Shown here: in pieces, positions 1-9,023 of the stretch
Layout: every line of letters starts with the position of its first letter
Position numbering within the stretch: position 1 is the stretch's first letter
NCBI RefSeq assembly: GCF_010634855.1
Contig: NZ_MWLQ01000020.1
Coordinates: forward strand, 1 to 63,340
DNA: 63,340 nt
Direction: 5' to 3'
From: Microbacterium sp. B35-30
GTDB taxonomy: Bacteria; Actinomycetota; Actinomycetes; Actinomycetales; Microbacteriaceae
Notes under the pieces: model-generated
Seen by the model: only the letters and a program-made list of their open reading frames with translations
The model's database searches: none
Told to the model about the DNA's origin: nothing
Position numbers and translations under genes: made by a program

Positions 1-122
1 GCATCGGCGGGGGCCGCGGTGCCTGCCGTCTCGGTCACGACCGCCCCGGCGGCATCCGACTCGAACAGCACTCCCCGCTCGACGGCGCCTCCCCGGAGCA
101 GCCGGTCGACCCAGATCCTCAT
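1..122 (-). CDS. amidohydrolase N-terminus, probably formimidoylglutamate deiminase (partial)
   Basis: Only the first 40 codons are present; the gene runs off the left edge. The visible start ([12 protein letters not shown] followed by a strand-rich stretch) resembles the small N-terminal beta domain of amidohydrolase-superfamily enzymes. Its ATG overlaps the TGA of the upstream M20 amidohydrolase in an ATGA, so the two are probably translationally coupled. Coming third after urocanase in a hut operon, the likeliest identities are formimidoylglutamate deiminase (HutF) or imidazolonepropionase (HutI). No catalytic residue is visible, so the identity is inferred from context. Confidence 0.5.
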   Translation of the reverse strand, partial: MRIWVDRLLRGGAVERGVLFESDAAGAVVTETAGTAAPAD

Positions 123-1318
123 GCGAGATCCTCGATCGTCCGGGCGAGCGCGTCGACGCCGGCGCGGACGGCGTCGTCGTCCGCGCCTTCCTCCGGAGCG
201 TGCGATATGCCGGACGGGTTGCGGACGAAGAGCATCGCCGTCGGCACGTGCGCCGCGAGCACGCCTGCGTCATGGCCTGCGCCGGTGGGCAGCGCCGGAA
301 TGCCGCCGAGCGTCGTGGCGATGCGGTCGCGCAGCTGCGGGTCGAAGCGCACTTCGCCGCTGTACGACTCTTCGATGACGGATGCCTCGCATCCCTCTGC
401 GGCGGCCGCCTCGGCGACCGCGGCCTGAACCTCGGCGACGATGTCGCGCGTATCGGCCTCGGAATCTGCGCGGACGTCCATCCACGCCGACACCCGTGAG
501 GCGATGACGTTCGTCCCGCCAGGCACCGGTTCGAGTCGGCCGATGGTGGCCCGCGAGCCGGTGCGGCGGGCGGCGGCGCGGCGCGCGGCGAGCACGGCGG
601 CCGCGGCCGGAAGCATGGGGTCGCGGCGGTCGGCGATGTCGGTCGTGCCCGCGTGGTTGCCCTGGCCGTGCACGTCGATGCGCCAGCGTCCGTGCTCGAG
701 GATGGACGACCCGACGGCGACCGGCGCGTCGAGGTCGATCAATCCCTTGCCCTGCTCGACGTGAAGCTCGACGTACACGCCGATGCGCGCGAGCGACTCG
801 GCGTCGTAGCCCGGCGCATCGAGGGAGGCGTCGCGTGCGACGTCGACGAAACGCTGCCCCGCGGCATCCGTCAGCTGTTGCAGCCGGTCGGGAGCGACGG
901 CGCCTGCGAGCAGCCGTGAACCGAGGCAGGCCAGGCCGAAGCGCGAACCCTCCTCTTCGGCGAAGACGACGACGGCGAGCGGGCGCGACGGCACGAAGCC
1001 GGCAGCCTTCAGCTGCTCGACCGCGGCGAGGGCACTGACGACACCGAGGGGTCCGTCGTGCGCGCCGCCGCCGGGGACGGAGTCGAGGTGACTGCCGGTG
1101 ACGAACGCGTCGGGTCCCGGCTCACCCCACCACGCCCACAGATTGCCGTTGCGGTCGGTCGTGACCTCCAGCTCGAGACGTTGTGCCCGCTCGACGAACC
1201 AGTCGCGCAGCTCACGCTCGGCATCGTCGAAGACGTGCCGGGTGTACCCGCCGCGCCGGCGATCCCGGCCGACGCCTTCGATCTCGGCGAGAAGATCGAG
1301 GGCGTCGAAGCCGGTCAC
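119..1318 (-). CDS. M20-family amidohydrolase (allantoate amidohydrolase-like), hut operon
   Basis: A 399-aa zinc-dependent amidohydrolase of the M20/M28 hydantoinase/carbamoylase type. Metal-site motifs are visible: [14 protein letters not shown] (about residues 75-87), the catalytic [10 protein letters not shown] (about 120) and ELHVEQG (about 186). The start is the GTG at 1318, which overlaps the urocanase stop as GTGA; a longer open frame upstream is just the urocanase region read in another frame. Such enzymes hydrolyse N-carbamoyl or ureido compounds (allantoate, N-carbamoyl amino acids). Between urocanase and a HutF/HutI-like gene, it may instead act on N-formyl- or N-formimino-glutamate; that role is inferred from position. 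Family assignment is solid, substrate is not. Confidence 0.85.
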   Translation of the reverse strand: MTGFDALDLLAEIEGVGRDRRRGGYTRHVFDDAERELRDWFVERAQRLELEVTTDRNGNLWAWWGEPGPDAFVTGSHLDSVPGGGAHDGPLGVVSALAAVEQLKAAGFVPSRPLAVVVFAEEEGSRFGLACLGSRLLAGAVAPDRLQQLTDAAGQRFVDVARDASLDAPGYDAESLARIGVYVELHVEQGKGLIDLDAPVAVGSSILEHGRWRIDVHGQGNHAGTTDIADRRDPMLPAAAAVLAARRAAARRTGSRATIGRLEPVPGGTNVIASRVSAWMDVRADSEADTRDIVAEVQAAVAEAAAAEGCEASVIEESYSGEVRFDPQLRDRIATTLGGIPALPTGAGHDAGVLAAHVPTAMLFVRNPSGISHAPEEGADDDAVRAGVDALARTIEDLA

Positions 1319-2967
1319 TCGCCCTCCCACATCGGCACCCGAAGGCCGCGCGAGCGGGCGATGTCGGCCGCATGCTCGTAGCCTGCGTCGACGTGCCGCA
1401 TGACGCCGGTGCCCGGATCGTTCGTGAGCACGCGCTCCAGCTTCTGCGCCGCCAGCGGAGTGCCGTCGGCGACCGTGACCTGGCCGGCGTGGATGGAGCG
1501 GCCGATGCCCACGCCGCCACCGTGGTGGAGCGACACCCACGTCGCGCCGGACGCGGTGTTGAGCAGGGCATTGAGCAGCGGCCAGTCGGCGATGGCGTCG
1601 GAGCCGTCCTTCATCGACTCGGTCTCGCGGTACGGCGATGCCACCGAACCGGAGTCGAGGTGGTCGCGGCCGATCACGATCGGGGCCGACAGCTCGCCCG
1701 ACGCGACCATCTCGTTGAACCGCAGCCCGGCGAGATGACGTTCCTTGTACCCCAGCCAGCAGATCCTCGCGGGAAGGCCCTCGAAGTGCACCTTCTCGGA
1801 CGCCTGCGTGATCCAGCGCGCGAGCGCCTTGTCTTCCGGGAAGAGCTCGAGCACCGCACGGTCGGTCGCCGCGATGTCGGCCGGGTCGCCCGAGAGAGCG
1901 GCCCAGCGGAACGGTCCGCGGCCCTCTTCGAACTGCGGGCGGATGTAGGCGGGCACGAAGCCCGGGAAGGCGAACGCGCGGTCGTAGCCGGCGAGGGCGG
2001 CCTCGGCGCGGATGGAGTTGCCGTAGTCGAAGACGGCGGCGCCGGCATCCAGGAATCCGACCATCGCCTGCACCTGCTTGGCCATGCTGCGCCGGGACTG
2101 CTCGGTGAACCCTTCGGGGTCCGCCTCGGCGGCCGCCTTCCACTCCTCGAATGGGATGCCTTCGGGAAGGTACGCGAGAGGGTCGTGGGCGCTCGTCTGG
2201 TCGGTGACGATGTCGATCGCGACCTGGCGGTCGAGGAGCTCGGCGAAGACGGTCGCGGCGTTGCCCGCGAGGCCGACCGACAGCGCCTCTCCCGCCGCCT
2301 TCGCGGCGAGCACGCGCTCGAGCGCGCGGTCGAGATCGGTGGTGTACTCGTCGAGGTATCCGTGATCGACGCGCCGTGCGAGGCGCGACTCGTCGACGTC
2401 GACCACGAGGACGGCTCCGCCGTTCATGGTGACCGCGAGGGGCTGGGCGCCGCCCATGCCCCCCGCGCCACCGGTGAGGGTGAGCGTTCCGGCGAGGTCG
2501 TCGCGGCCGAGCGACCGCGCGACCGCGGCGAACGTCTCGTACGTGCCCTGGAGGATGCCCTGCGTGCCGATGTAGATCCACGACCCGGCCGTCATCTGGC
2601 CGTACATCGTGAGCCCCAGAGCCTCCAGCCGGCGGAACTCCGGCCAGTTCGCCCAGTCGCCCACCAGATTCGAGTTCGCGATCAGCACGCGCGGCGCCCA
2701 CTCGTGCGTCCGGAACACCCCGACCGGCTTGCCCGATTGCACCAGCAGGGTCTCGTCCGATTCCAGCGTCTCGAGCGTCCGCACGATCGCGTCGTACGCC
2801 TCCCAGCTGCGTGCGGCCCTACCGGTGCCCCCGTAGACCACGAGGTCCTCCGGGTGCTCGGCGACCTCGGGGTCGAGGTTGTTCATCAGCATGCGCATGG
2901 CCGCTTCGGTCTGCCAGCTCTTGGCGACCAGGGTGTTGCCGCGAGCGGCGCGGATCTGGCGTGACAT
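1315..2967 (-). CDS. hutU: urocanate hydratase
   Basis: A 550-aa cytoplasmic urocanase, the usual length for the family, which converts urocanate to 4-imidazolone-5-propionate with tightly bound NAD in histidine degradation. Family hallmarks are clear: the YGGTGRAA segment near residue 45, [38 protein letters not shown] and [16 protein letters not shown]. It lies 23 bp downstream of an IclR regulator gene and overlaps the next gene by 4 bp, so the regulator, hutU, the amidohydrolase and the HutF/HutI-like gene form one minus-strand operon. No histidine ammonia-lyase gene is in the window; it may lie beyond the left edge. Confidence 0.97.
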   Translation of the reverse strand: MSRQIRAARGNTLVAKSWQTEAAMRMLMNNLDPEVAEHPEDLVVYGGTGRAARSWEAYDAIVRTLETLESDETLLVQSGKPVGVFRTHEWAPRVLIANSNLVGDWANWPEFRRLEALGLTMYGQMTAGSWIYIGTQGILQGTYETFAAVARSLGRDDLAGTLTLTGGAGGMGGAQPLAVTMNGGAVLVVDVDESRLARRVDHGYLDEYTTDLDRALERVLAAKAAGEALSVGLAGNAATVFAELLDRQVAIDIVTDQTSAHDPLAYLPEGIPFEEWKAAAEADPEGFTEQSRRSMAKQVQAMVGFLDAGAAVFDYGNSIRAEAALAGYDRAFAFPGFVPAYIRPQFEEGRGPFRWAALSGDPADIAATDRAVLELFPEDKALARWITQASEKVHFEGLPARICWLGYKERHLAGLRFNEMVASGELSAPIVIGRDHLDSGSVASPYRETESMKDGSDAIADWPLLNALLNTASGATWVSLHHGGGVGIGRSIHAGQVTVADGTPLAAQKLERVLTNDPGTGVMRHVDAGYEHAADIARSRGLRVPMWEGE

Positions 2968-2990
2968 GGGATTCCTTCGTGTAGACGGCC

Positions 2991-3650
2991 CTAAAGGGCG
3001 GTGCCAGTGGTGAGTCCCGCCGAGAGGCGGCGGGCGGCGGCGGCCAGGAGCACGCCGTATTGCTCGGCTGACATCGGCGTCATGCGATAGCTCGGCACCA
3101 GGATGCTGAGCACGGCGACGACGCGCCCGGCCGCTGCGATGGGAGAGGCGATCGCCGTCACGTCCCGTTCGATGCCGCGCTCGACGATGACGTAGCCCTC
3201 GGCGGGCGTCTCGCCACCCAGGACCAATCCCGCGGCCGACCCTTGGAGCGGGATGGTGCGACCCACCCAGTTCGCGTGCCGGACCGAGTGGGACCCCTCG
3301 ATGATGCTGATGTAGAGCGCGGTGGACGCGTGGCCTTCGACGCTGAGATAGACCGACTCGCCGGTCGCCTCTTCCAGCCCGATCATCTCTTCGTGGCAGA
3401 CGTTGATCAGGGACTCGTGACCGAGCGCCTGAGCGCCCAGCTGCATCAGCCGTGAACCGGCTCGATAGCTTCCTTCATCGTCGCGCCGGACGAAGCCGCT
3501 CGACTCGAGCGTGCGCAGGAGCCGCAGCGCCGTGCTGGGGGCCAGGTCGACGGCGCGGGACGCGTCCGCGAGCGTCGTGCTGCCCTGCTCGCACACGTTC
3601 GCGAGCAGGGAGAGCGCCCGTTCGACGGTGCGTGTGGACTGTTCGCTCAT
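2991..3650 (-). CDS. IclR-family transcriptional regulator of the hut operon
   Basis: A 219-aa IclR-type regulator. The N-terminal winged helix (residues 5-65) contains the recognition segment [21 protein letters not shown]; the C-terminal effector domain is somewhat short compared with the usual 240-260 aa. It is the first gene of the hut operon and is presumably the histidine/urocanate-responsive regulator, an inference from position. A 17-bp partly palindromic site 86 bp upstream of its start resembles motifs in front of other IclR-linked operons in this window. ATG is preceded by CAGGAGGCCGC, a good ribosome binding site. Confidence 0.88.
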   Translation of the reverse strand: MSEQSTRTVERALSLLANVCEQGSTTLADASRAVDLAPSTALRLLRTLESSGFVRRDDEGSYRAGSRLMQLGAQALGHESLINVCHEEMIGLEEATGESVYLSVEGHASTALYISIIEGSHSVRHANWVGRTIPLQGSAAGLVLGGETPAEGYVIVERGIERDVTAIASPIAAAGRVVAVLSILVPSYRMTPMSAEQYGVLLAAAARRLSAGLTTGTAL

Positions 3651-4029
3651 GCGGCCTCCTGGAGCGGCAACCCTGCCGGTGCGCCGCGGGGTGTGTCTGC
3701 GTCGGTTGCCATTCTTGCTAAAGAGTAAAATACACGTGCCACTCAGTGAAACATAGTGCCGATCGACAATTGCGCGTGAGAGCGGATCGGGAAGAAGTGC
3801 CAGATCCCTCCGCAGCCCCGTCCGGATGACCGTGTGTCCGACCAGCTCGACGGCGCGTGACGTCGCGGCCGCTGGTCATCGACACGATCTGCGCAGATTT
3901 CGACGGACCTGTCGAATCCGGCTCGTCCCGTCCGTAGAGGTAGTGAAGGCGGGGATCAGCGAGCACCGGACGCTCGCGGTGATCGCGATCTCGCCCACAC
4001 CGCTCCGCGACAAGAAAGGCCTCAGGATC
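3651..4029. other. intergenic region with divergent promoters
   Basis: No gene is visible in this 379-bp gap between the divergent hut operon and the DHFR-like gene. It holds an AT-rich patch at about 3716-3735, unusual for this genome and suitable as the -10 region of the hut promoter, next to the 17-bp palindrome at 3736-3752. A ribosome binding site (AAGAAAGG) precedes the DHFR-like ATG at 4030. An open frame reaches upstream of that ATG but has no family similarity in the added part. Confidence 0.5.
3736..3752 (-). promoter_or_regulatory. putative IclR operator upstream of the hut operon
   Basis: On the minus strand the site reads GTTTCACTGAGTGGCAC, with arms GTTTCACT and AGTGGCAC (6 of 8 positions symmetric). 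It lies 86 bp upstream of the regulator ATG, with TACTCT about 18 bp downstream of TTTCAC, so it would cover a -35 element. It resembles sites at 18661 and 23857. Binding is inferred. Confidence 0.5.
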
Positions 4030-4629
4030 ATGAGCACGACCTTCACCATCGGCTTCTTCTGCACTCTCGACGGCTACGGCATGGCCGAGGGCTGGCCCGG
4101 GTACTGGGGCAAGGAAGGCCCCGAGCTCATCGACGACCTCGTCCGCACGTACGCCCAGGACCAGGTGCTCGTCTTCGGGGCGACGACGTTCCGGGAGTTC
4201 CGGACATTCGTGAAGGAGTACGACGAGCCCTACTACGACCGGCTGACCGAGCTGCCGAAGATCGTGTTCTCGCGCACGCTCGAGGAGCCGCTCGGGTGGC
4301 AGAACTCGACCGTGCTCCACGAGGACGCCGTCACCGCCATCGAGCGCCTCAAGCGCACCACGGATGTGCCGATGCGCTCGCACGGCAGCATCTCCCTGAA
4401 CCGTGCGCTTCTCGCCGCCGGACTGGTCGACCGACTCGAAGTCGTCATCTTCCCCGCCGTCACCGGTCGAGCAGGCGGAGCTGCCCTGCTCCACGGCGGG
4501 GCGGAACTCGACCTCGACCTCATCGAGTCGACCGTGCTGGACGGCCGCATGCAGAAGCTCGTCTATGCCCCGCGGCTGCACGGCGAGATCCCCGCGGGTG
4601 TCGGGCCGAAGCGTCGCAGCGCCGAGTAG
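4030..4629 (+). CDS. dihydrofolate-reductase-family protein (RibD C-terminal type)
   Basis: A 199-aa protein of the RibD-C/DHFR-like family. It has the N-terminal strand and loop of the family (FTIGFFCTLDGYG), the central VFGATTFREF, KIVFSRTLEEPLGWQNSTV, and a C-terminal part with HGSISLNRALLAAGLVDRLEVVIFPAVTG. This region binds NADPH in known members, but the physiological substrate of stand-alone homologues is generally unknown. Start ATG at 4030 follows AAGAAAGG. It sits just upstream of the DGPF protein and the ECF42 sigma factor, and small NADPH-dependent enzymes like this commonly accompany such sigma factors, so it may belong to their regulon. Confidence 0.85.
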   Translation: MSTTFTIGFFCTLDGYGMAEGWPGYWGKEGPELIDDLVRTYAQDQVLVFGATTFREFRTFVKEYDEPYYDRLTELPKIVFSRTLEEPLGWQNSTVLHEDAVTAIERLKRTTDVPMRSHGSISLNRALLAAGLVDRLEVVIFPAVTGRAGGAALLHGGAELDLDLIESTVLDGRMQKLVYAPRLHGEIPAGVGPKRRSAE

Positions 4630-4666
4630 GGTACCCCGCGTCTCGCAGGCGAGGAAGGATACGACC

Positions 4667-4996
4667 ATGCAGTATCTCGTCAACGTCATCGACAGCCGCA
4701 GCAACTCGGGGACGGCCGAAGAGGCCGTCGCGATCGATGCCTTCAACGACAAGCTCCGCGCGGGCGGCCATTGGGTGTTCGCCGCCGGGTTGGCCGACCC
4801 GACGGTCTCCACCGTCGTCGACGGGCGCGGCGACGAGCCGCTGTTCACCGACGGTCCATTCGTCGAGGCGAAGGAATGGGCCGCCGGCTTCTGGATCATC
4901 GACGCCCCCGACCTGGACGTCGCGCTGAAGTTGATGAGCGAGGGCTCGAGGGCCTGCAACCGTCGGCTCGAGGTGCGTCCTCTCCTCGGCGGGTGA
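4667..4996 (+). CDS. YCII/DGPF-domain protein
   Basis: A 109-aa YCII-related protein of the DGPF subgroup, named for the motif visible here as FTDGPFVEAKEWAAGFWIID (about residues 65-84). The ferredoxin-like fold has no established enzymatic activity in this subgroup. Proteins of this type are the hallmark genomic partner of ECF42 sigma factors and are their usual regulon target. Start ATG at 4667 follows GAGGAAGGA. Its TGA overlaps the GTG of the sigma-factor gene, so the two are translationally coupled. Confidence 0.92.
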   Translation: MQYLVNVIDSRSNSGTAEEAVAIDAFNDKLRAGGHWVFAAGLADPTVSTVVDGRGDEPLFTDGPFVEAKEWAAGFWIIDAPDLDVALKLMSEGSRACNRRLEVRPLLGG

Positions 4997-6087
4997 CCGA
5001 CGCGCAGGATGCCCTGATCCGCGCCCACCGAGACGAGTGGGCGCGGGTGGTGGCGACGCTCGCCAAACGATTCGGCAACCTCGACACCGCCGAGGAGGCG
5101 GCGGCGGAGGCGTTCGCCACCGCCGCAGAGCGCTGGCCGGCGGAGGGGGCACCGCCCAACCCCGGAGGATGGCTCACCACCACGGCAACCCGCAAGGCGA
5201 TCGACCGACTCCGGCGCGAGAGCAGCCGCGATGAGAGGCACAGGGAGGCGCAGCTCGTGTACGGCGCGGAGCCCGAGCCGCTCGGTGCGATCGACGACGA
5301 TCGGCTGCGGCTGATCTTCATCTGCTGCCATCCGGCACTGGCGATGGACGCGCGGGTGGCGCTCACGCTGCGTATGGTGGGCGGGCTGAGCGTTCCCGAG
5401 ATCGCGCGGGCGTTCCTGGTGCAGGACACGACGATGGGCGCCCGCATCACGCGAGCGAAAGCCAAGATCACCGCGGCCCGAATCCCTTATCGGGTGCCGG
5501 GGGCCGAGGATCTTCCCGGCCGGGTCGCGGGCGTGCTGGCGGTGCTGTTCCTGATCTACAACGAGGGGTATCTGGCGTCCGGCTCGGACAGCGAGCCGGT
5601 GCGCGAGGAGCTCACCGGCGAGGCGATCCGTCTGGCACGGCTGCTGCACCACCTGCTGCCCGACGATGGCGAGGTGACCGGCATCCTCGCGCTCATGCTG
5701 CTCACCGATGCGCGCCGCTCGGCACGGGTGTCGTCGGCGGGCGAACTGGTTCCGTTGGCTGAACAGGACCGCGGACAGTGGGATGCCGAGCTGATCGCCG
5801 AGGGGCACGCCCTGGTCCGTGAGCGGTTGGCTTCGGGCGTGCCGCCCGACCGCTACCAGCTGCTCGCGGCGATCAACGCGGTGCACACCGACGGCGACGC
5901 GACGGACTGGGCGCAGGTGGTCGCGCTCTACGACCACCTCGTGCGGCTCGACGGCTCGCCCATCGTGCGCCTCAACCGGGCGGTCGCAGTCGGCGAGCGC
6001 GATGGCCCGGCCCCCGGGCTGGCGCTCATGGACTCGCTCGCGCCCGAACTGCAGGGCTACCACGCGTATCACGCGGCGCGCGCATAG
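4993..6087 (+). CDS. ECF42-type RNA polymerase sigma factor, C-terminally truncated by an in-frame amber stop
   Basis: A 364-aa sigma factor starting at GTG 4993. Sigma-2 lies at about residues 8-75 (LDTAEEAAAEAFATAAERWP, then NPGGWLTTTATRKAIDRLRRE), sigma-4 at about 110-160 (LTLRMVGGLSVPEIARAFLV), followed by the long helical TPR-like extension typical of ECF42, which works without a classical anti-sigma factor. The frame stops at TAG 6085-6087, but the next 41 codons continue in the same frame with clear family sequence (LLRRLGRAADAREAYTAAIA). The homologous codon is normally GAG, so a single G-to-T change explains it. In studied ECF42 factors the C-terminal extension is needed for activity, so function may be lost or altered. 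Confidence 0.88.
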   Translation: MTDAQDALIRAHRDEWARVVATLAKRFGNLDTAEEAAAEAFATAAERWPAEGAPPNPGGWLTTTATRKAIDRLRRESSRDERHREAQLVYGAEPEPLGAIDDDRLRLIFICCHPALAMDARVALTLRMVGGLSVPEIARAFLVQDTTMGARITRAKAKITAARIPYRVPGAEDLPGRVAGVLAVLFLIYNEGYLASGSDSEPVREELTGEAIRLARLLHHLLPDDGEVTGILALMLLTDARRSARVSSAGELVPLAEQDRGQWDAELIAEGHALVRERLASGVPPDRYQLLAAINAVHTDGDATDWAQVVALYDHLVRLDGSPIVRLNRAVAVGERDGPAPGLALMDSLAPELQGYHAYHAARA

Positions 6088-6213
6088 CTGCTGCGCCGAC
6101 TGGGTCGGGCGGCCGACGCCCGTGAGGCCTACACCGCGGCGATCGCCCTGACGCAGAACACGGCCGAGCTCGCCTTCCTCACCCGGCAGCGCGACGGCCT
6201 CGACGGGGACTGA
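6088..6213 (+). pseudogene. disconnected C-terminal remnant of the ECF42 sigma factor
   Basis: Forty-one sense codons in the same frame as the sigma factor, immediately after its TAG, ending at TGA 6211-6213. They encode the last TPR-like helices of the family (LLRRLGRAADAREAYTAAI and AELAFLTRQRDGL). Read through, the protein would be 406 aa, within the normal range. There is no start codon or ribosome binding site for independent translation. A sequencing error at one base would give the same picture. Confidence 0.8.
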
Positions 6214-6246
6214 CTGTTCGGAGCGGAAAGGCGGAGCGCCGCGGTG

Positions 6247-6945
6247 TCAGCGCAGCTGCGCGAAGCTCTCGGCCTTACCCGTCGGTCCCGCGACGAGGAT
6301 CATGTCGCCCTCTTGCAGGACGGTGGTGTTGTCGGCGTTCGTCCATGACCCGCCCTCATGGTGGTACGCGGCGATGGTGACGCCGTATTTCTTGCGCAAC
6401 CCGGTCTCGCCCAACGGCGTGCCCTGGATCGTCGATGGCACCGGTGCCTTGACGAGTGCGTAGCCGGGGGCGATCTCGATGAAATCCAGCGCGGCACCGC
6501 GCACGAGGTGTGCGACACGGCGCCCCATGTCCTTCTCGGGGTAGATGACGTGGTGCACGCCCAGCTGCTCGAGGATCAGACCATGACGGTCGTCGACCGC
6601 CTTGGCCCAGATGACGGGGATCTTCATGCTGAGCAGCACGGAGCAGGTGAGGATGGACGCCGAGATGTCGCCGCCGATCGCGACCACCACTCGATCGAAC
6701 TCGTCGACCGCCAGCTGCTGGAGGACCTCGTGGCGAGTGGAGTCGGCGCGGACGACCTGCGTGAGCTCACCGTTCAGCGACTGCACGAGCTCTTCATCGA
6801 TATCGATGCCCAGCACCTCGGTGCCTCCGGCCACGAGTTCGAGGGCGAGGGCGCTGCCGAATCGACCCAGGCCGATGACGGCGACCGAGTCTGCTTCGGC
6901 GATGCGGCGCGATGTGTCGGCGCCGAGAAACGGGAATCTAGCCAA
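6247..6945 (-). CDS. trkA: potassium uptake regulatory subunit, TrkA/KtrA family
   Basis: A 232-aa cytoplasmic RCK protein that gates the TrkH/KtrB potassium channel. The N-terminal TrkA-N Rossmann domain has VAVIGLGRFGSALALEL (about residues 23-39) with the acidic end of strand 2 in GIDIDEE; the TrkA-C domain (about 150-232) includes TIQGTPLGETGLRKKYGVTI. Length matches single-RCK Ktr-type subunits (about 220-235 aa). It overlaps the end of the membrane-subunit gene by 8 bp and is its downstream operon partner. It converges on the sigma-factor gene. Confidence 0.94.
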   Translation of the reverse strand: MARFPFLGADTSRRIAEADSVAVIGLGRFGSALALELVAGGTEVLGIDIDEELVQSLNGELTQVVRADSTRHEVLQQLAVDEFDRVVVAIGGDISASILTCSVLLSMKIPVIWAKAVDDRHGLILEQLGVHHVIYPEKDMGRRVAHLVRGAALDFIEIAPGYALVKAPVPSTIQGTPLGETGLRKKYGVTIAAYHHEGGSWTNADNTTVLQEGDMILVAGPTGKAESFAQLR

Positions 6946-8314
6946 CGGCGGGCCTCTCCTTCGGGAACTCGTACAGGATGCGGCGATCGCGAAGTGCGAT
7001 CGCGGAGCCGAGGGTCAACGGGCCCAGCCGGCCGAGGAACATGAGCACGACGAGGACCACCTGCGCGCTCGCGGACAGGTCGGCTGTGATGCCGGTCGAA
7101 AGCCCGACGGTGGCGAACGCCGACACGGTCTCGAAGAGCGCGCGGTCGAGGTTCTCGCCGCTCAGAAGCATGAGAAGTCCGGCGCCGACGATCACTGCCG
7201 CAACGGCGATCAGTACCACCGTGATCGCCTGGCGGTGGACGGCGCGTGAAAGGCGCTTGCCGAAGATGTTGACCGCGCCCTCGCCGCGCAACTCGGTCAT
7301 CATGATGAAGAACAGCACGGCGAAGGTCGTGACCTTGATCCCGCCCGCCGTGCCCGCAGGGCCGCCGCCGATGAACATCAGCACGTCCATGCCGAGCCAG
7401 GTCTCGTCGTGCATCGCGCCGATGTCGACGGAGTTGAAGCCGGCCGTCCGTGTCTGGACGGAGTGGAAGAAGCCGGCGAGCACGCGGCCCCAGGGGTCCA
7501 TCCCGCCGAAGGTCCGGGGGTTGTTCCACTCCAGGATGGTGATGTAGACCGTCCCGGCGATCAGGAGCACCGCCGTGCCCCACAGCACCAGCTTCGTGTT
7601 CATCGACCAATGCAGCGGGCGACGGAACTCCTTTCGCAGCTGCATGATCACCGGAAAGCCGAGGCCGCCGAGGATGATCGCGGCACACAGCGGCAGGCAG
7701 ATGAACGGGTCCTGGGCGAATCCGATCAGGTTGTCGCTGTACAGCGCGAAGCCGGCGTTGTTGAAGGCCGACACGGCATGGAACGCCCCGTGCCACGCCG
7801 CTTCGCCGACCGTGTAGCCGTACCCCAGCAGGAAGCGGAGGAAGAGCAGGGCGAATGTGACAGCCTCGATGGTGAGCGAGATCAGAACGATGCCGCGGAC
7901 GAGCCCACGCACGTCGTTGAACCCGACCGCTTTCGCTTCGGCCGCCGTGTTGAGTCGTGCCCGCACCGACAGCTTCCGGGCGAGCACCAGCCCGATGAGC
8001 GACGCGAAGATCATGATCCCCAGACCGCCCAGTTGAATCAGCAGCAGGATCACCACCTGCCCGAACGGCGTCCAGAACGTCGGCGTGTCGACCACGGTCA
8101 GGCCCGTGACGCACACCGCGCTCGTGGAGGTGAAGAGCGCCTGGATGAAGTTCGCACCGCCGGGCCCGACCTTGGAGATGGGCAGCATCAGCAGGATCGT
8201 CCCCGCAGCCACCGCGATCCCGAACCCCGTCACAACGGCCTGGGCCGGGCGGAGCCGCAGGCCACGCCTGGCGCGGACGACCTGTGCACGCCCGGAATGC
8301 ACGCGGTTGGTCAC
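6938..8314 (-). CDS. trkH: potassium uptake membrane subunit, TrkH/KtrB family
   Basis: A 458-aa integral membrane protein of the SKT superfamily. Four repeated membrane-pore-membrane units are visible, each with a degenerate selectivity-filter glycine: TSTSAVCVTGLT (near residue 50), SAFNNAGFALY, RTAGFNSVD and SAFATVGLSTGI. With the TrkA-type gene immediately downstream it forms a two-component KtrAB-like potassium importer. The start is a GTG at 8314; the arginine-rich N-terminus before the first helix fits the positive-inside rule. Ion specificity (K+ or Na+-coupled) cannot be settled from sequence. Confidence 0.94.
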   Translation of the reverse strand: MTNRVHSGRAQVVRARRGLRLRPAQAVVTGFGIAVAAGTILLMLPISKVGPGGANFIQALFTSTSAVCVTGLTVVDTPTFWTPFGQVVILLLIQLGGLGIMIFASLIGLVLARKLSVRARLNTAAEAKAVGFNDVRGLVRGIVLISLTIEAVTFALLFLRFLLGYGYTVGEAAWHGAFHAVSAFNNAGFALYSDNLIGFAQDPFICLPLCAAIILGGLGFPVIMQLRKEFRRPLHWSMNTKLVLWGTAVLLIAGTVYITILEWNNPRTFGGMDPWGRVLAGFFHSVQTRTAGFNSVDIGAMHDETWLGMDVLMFIGGGPAGTAGGIKVTTFAVLFFIMMTELRGEGAVNIFGKRLSRAVHRQAITVVLIAVAAVIVGAGLLMLLSGENLDRALFETVSAFATVGLSTGITADLSASAQVVLVVLMFLGRLGPLTLGSAIALRDRRILYEFPKERPAVG

Positions 8315-8466
8315 CCCCGAACTGTAGCGCGGCGCCCGGGCGCGATCTCAGGGCGAGTGTCAGCGGCCGGGCGTCAGTACCGCAGTCTGACGGTCCCGAA
8401 CGGTCGCCGTTCGAGCGTCGCGGAGGACGAGTCCTCGAGATCGCCGGACGGTGAGATCATCGGTGA

Positions 8467-8979
8467 ATGCTCCCAGACTCAGGGATGTCGCTGACCCGGC
8501 CCGCAGATCGGCAGTGGCGTGCACAGAGCGCCGGGTTCCGTCGCTGGGAGAAGTCGGCGGAGCTGGGCCGAGGTGACGATGTCTGGCGCTGGGCGATCCG
8601 CGAGGTGATGCAGTGGGGGGTCAAAACCCGCAGCGGCTTCACGGTGACGCCGGGCGAGCGGGCCGCCGCGGGGGACCGGCCCGTGATCATGGCGCACCCG
8701 TTCGGCCTGTCGGTCCGAGAGCCCGTCGAGGTCGTCGAGGTGGTGGAGACCGGCGAGCGCGTCGGATTCGCCTACCGGACGCTGCCGGGCCACCCCGTGA
8801 GCGGTGAGGAGGCGTTCATCGTCCACCGCGACGGCGAGGCGGTGATCCTGACGATCCGTTCCCTCACCCGCCCCGGTTCGCAATGGGGGTGGCGGACCGC
8901 CTACCCCGCGCTGCTGATCGCGCAGCACGTGGCGCGACGGCGCTACTTCCGGGCGCTGCGCGTGCGCGCTCCACGCTGA
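8467..8979 (+). CDS. DUF1990 family protein
   Basis: A 170-aa soluble protein matching the DUF1990 (UPF0548) family: a core with PVIMAHPFGLSVREPVEVVEVV, ERVGFAYRTLPGHPVSGEEAFIVHR and a C-terminal LTIRSLTRPGSQWGW...HVARRRYFRAL. No enzymatic function is established for the family; the fold is thought to be a lipocalin/START-like barrel. The start is uncertain: ATG 8467 or ATG 8485, neither with a strong ribosome binding site. It stands alone, divergent from the potassium transporter genes. Confidence 0.8.
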   Translation: MLPDSGMSLTRPADRQWRAQSAGFRRWEKSAELGRGDDVWRWAIREVMQWGVKTRSGFTVTPGERAAAGDRPVIMAHPFGLSVREPVEVVEVVETGERVGFAYRTLPGHPVSGEEAFIVHRDGEAVILTIRSLTRPGSQWGWRTAYPALLIAQHVARRRYFRALRVRAPR

Positions 8980-9023
8980 TCGTCGCGGGCTGCGCCTCCG
9001 GGCTCACCGCCACAGGCCCTCGG

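Noticed and set aside
3718..6072. A 784-codon open frame antisense to the DHFR/DGPF/sigma genes
   Set aside because: High-GC shadow of well-supported plus-strand genes; its translation has no family signature and is rich in Arg/Pro/His.
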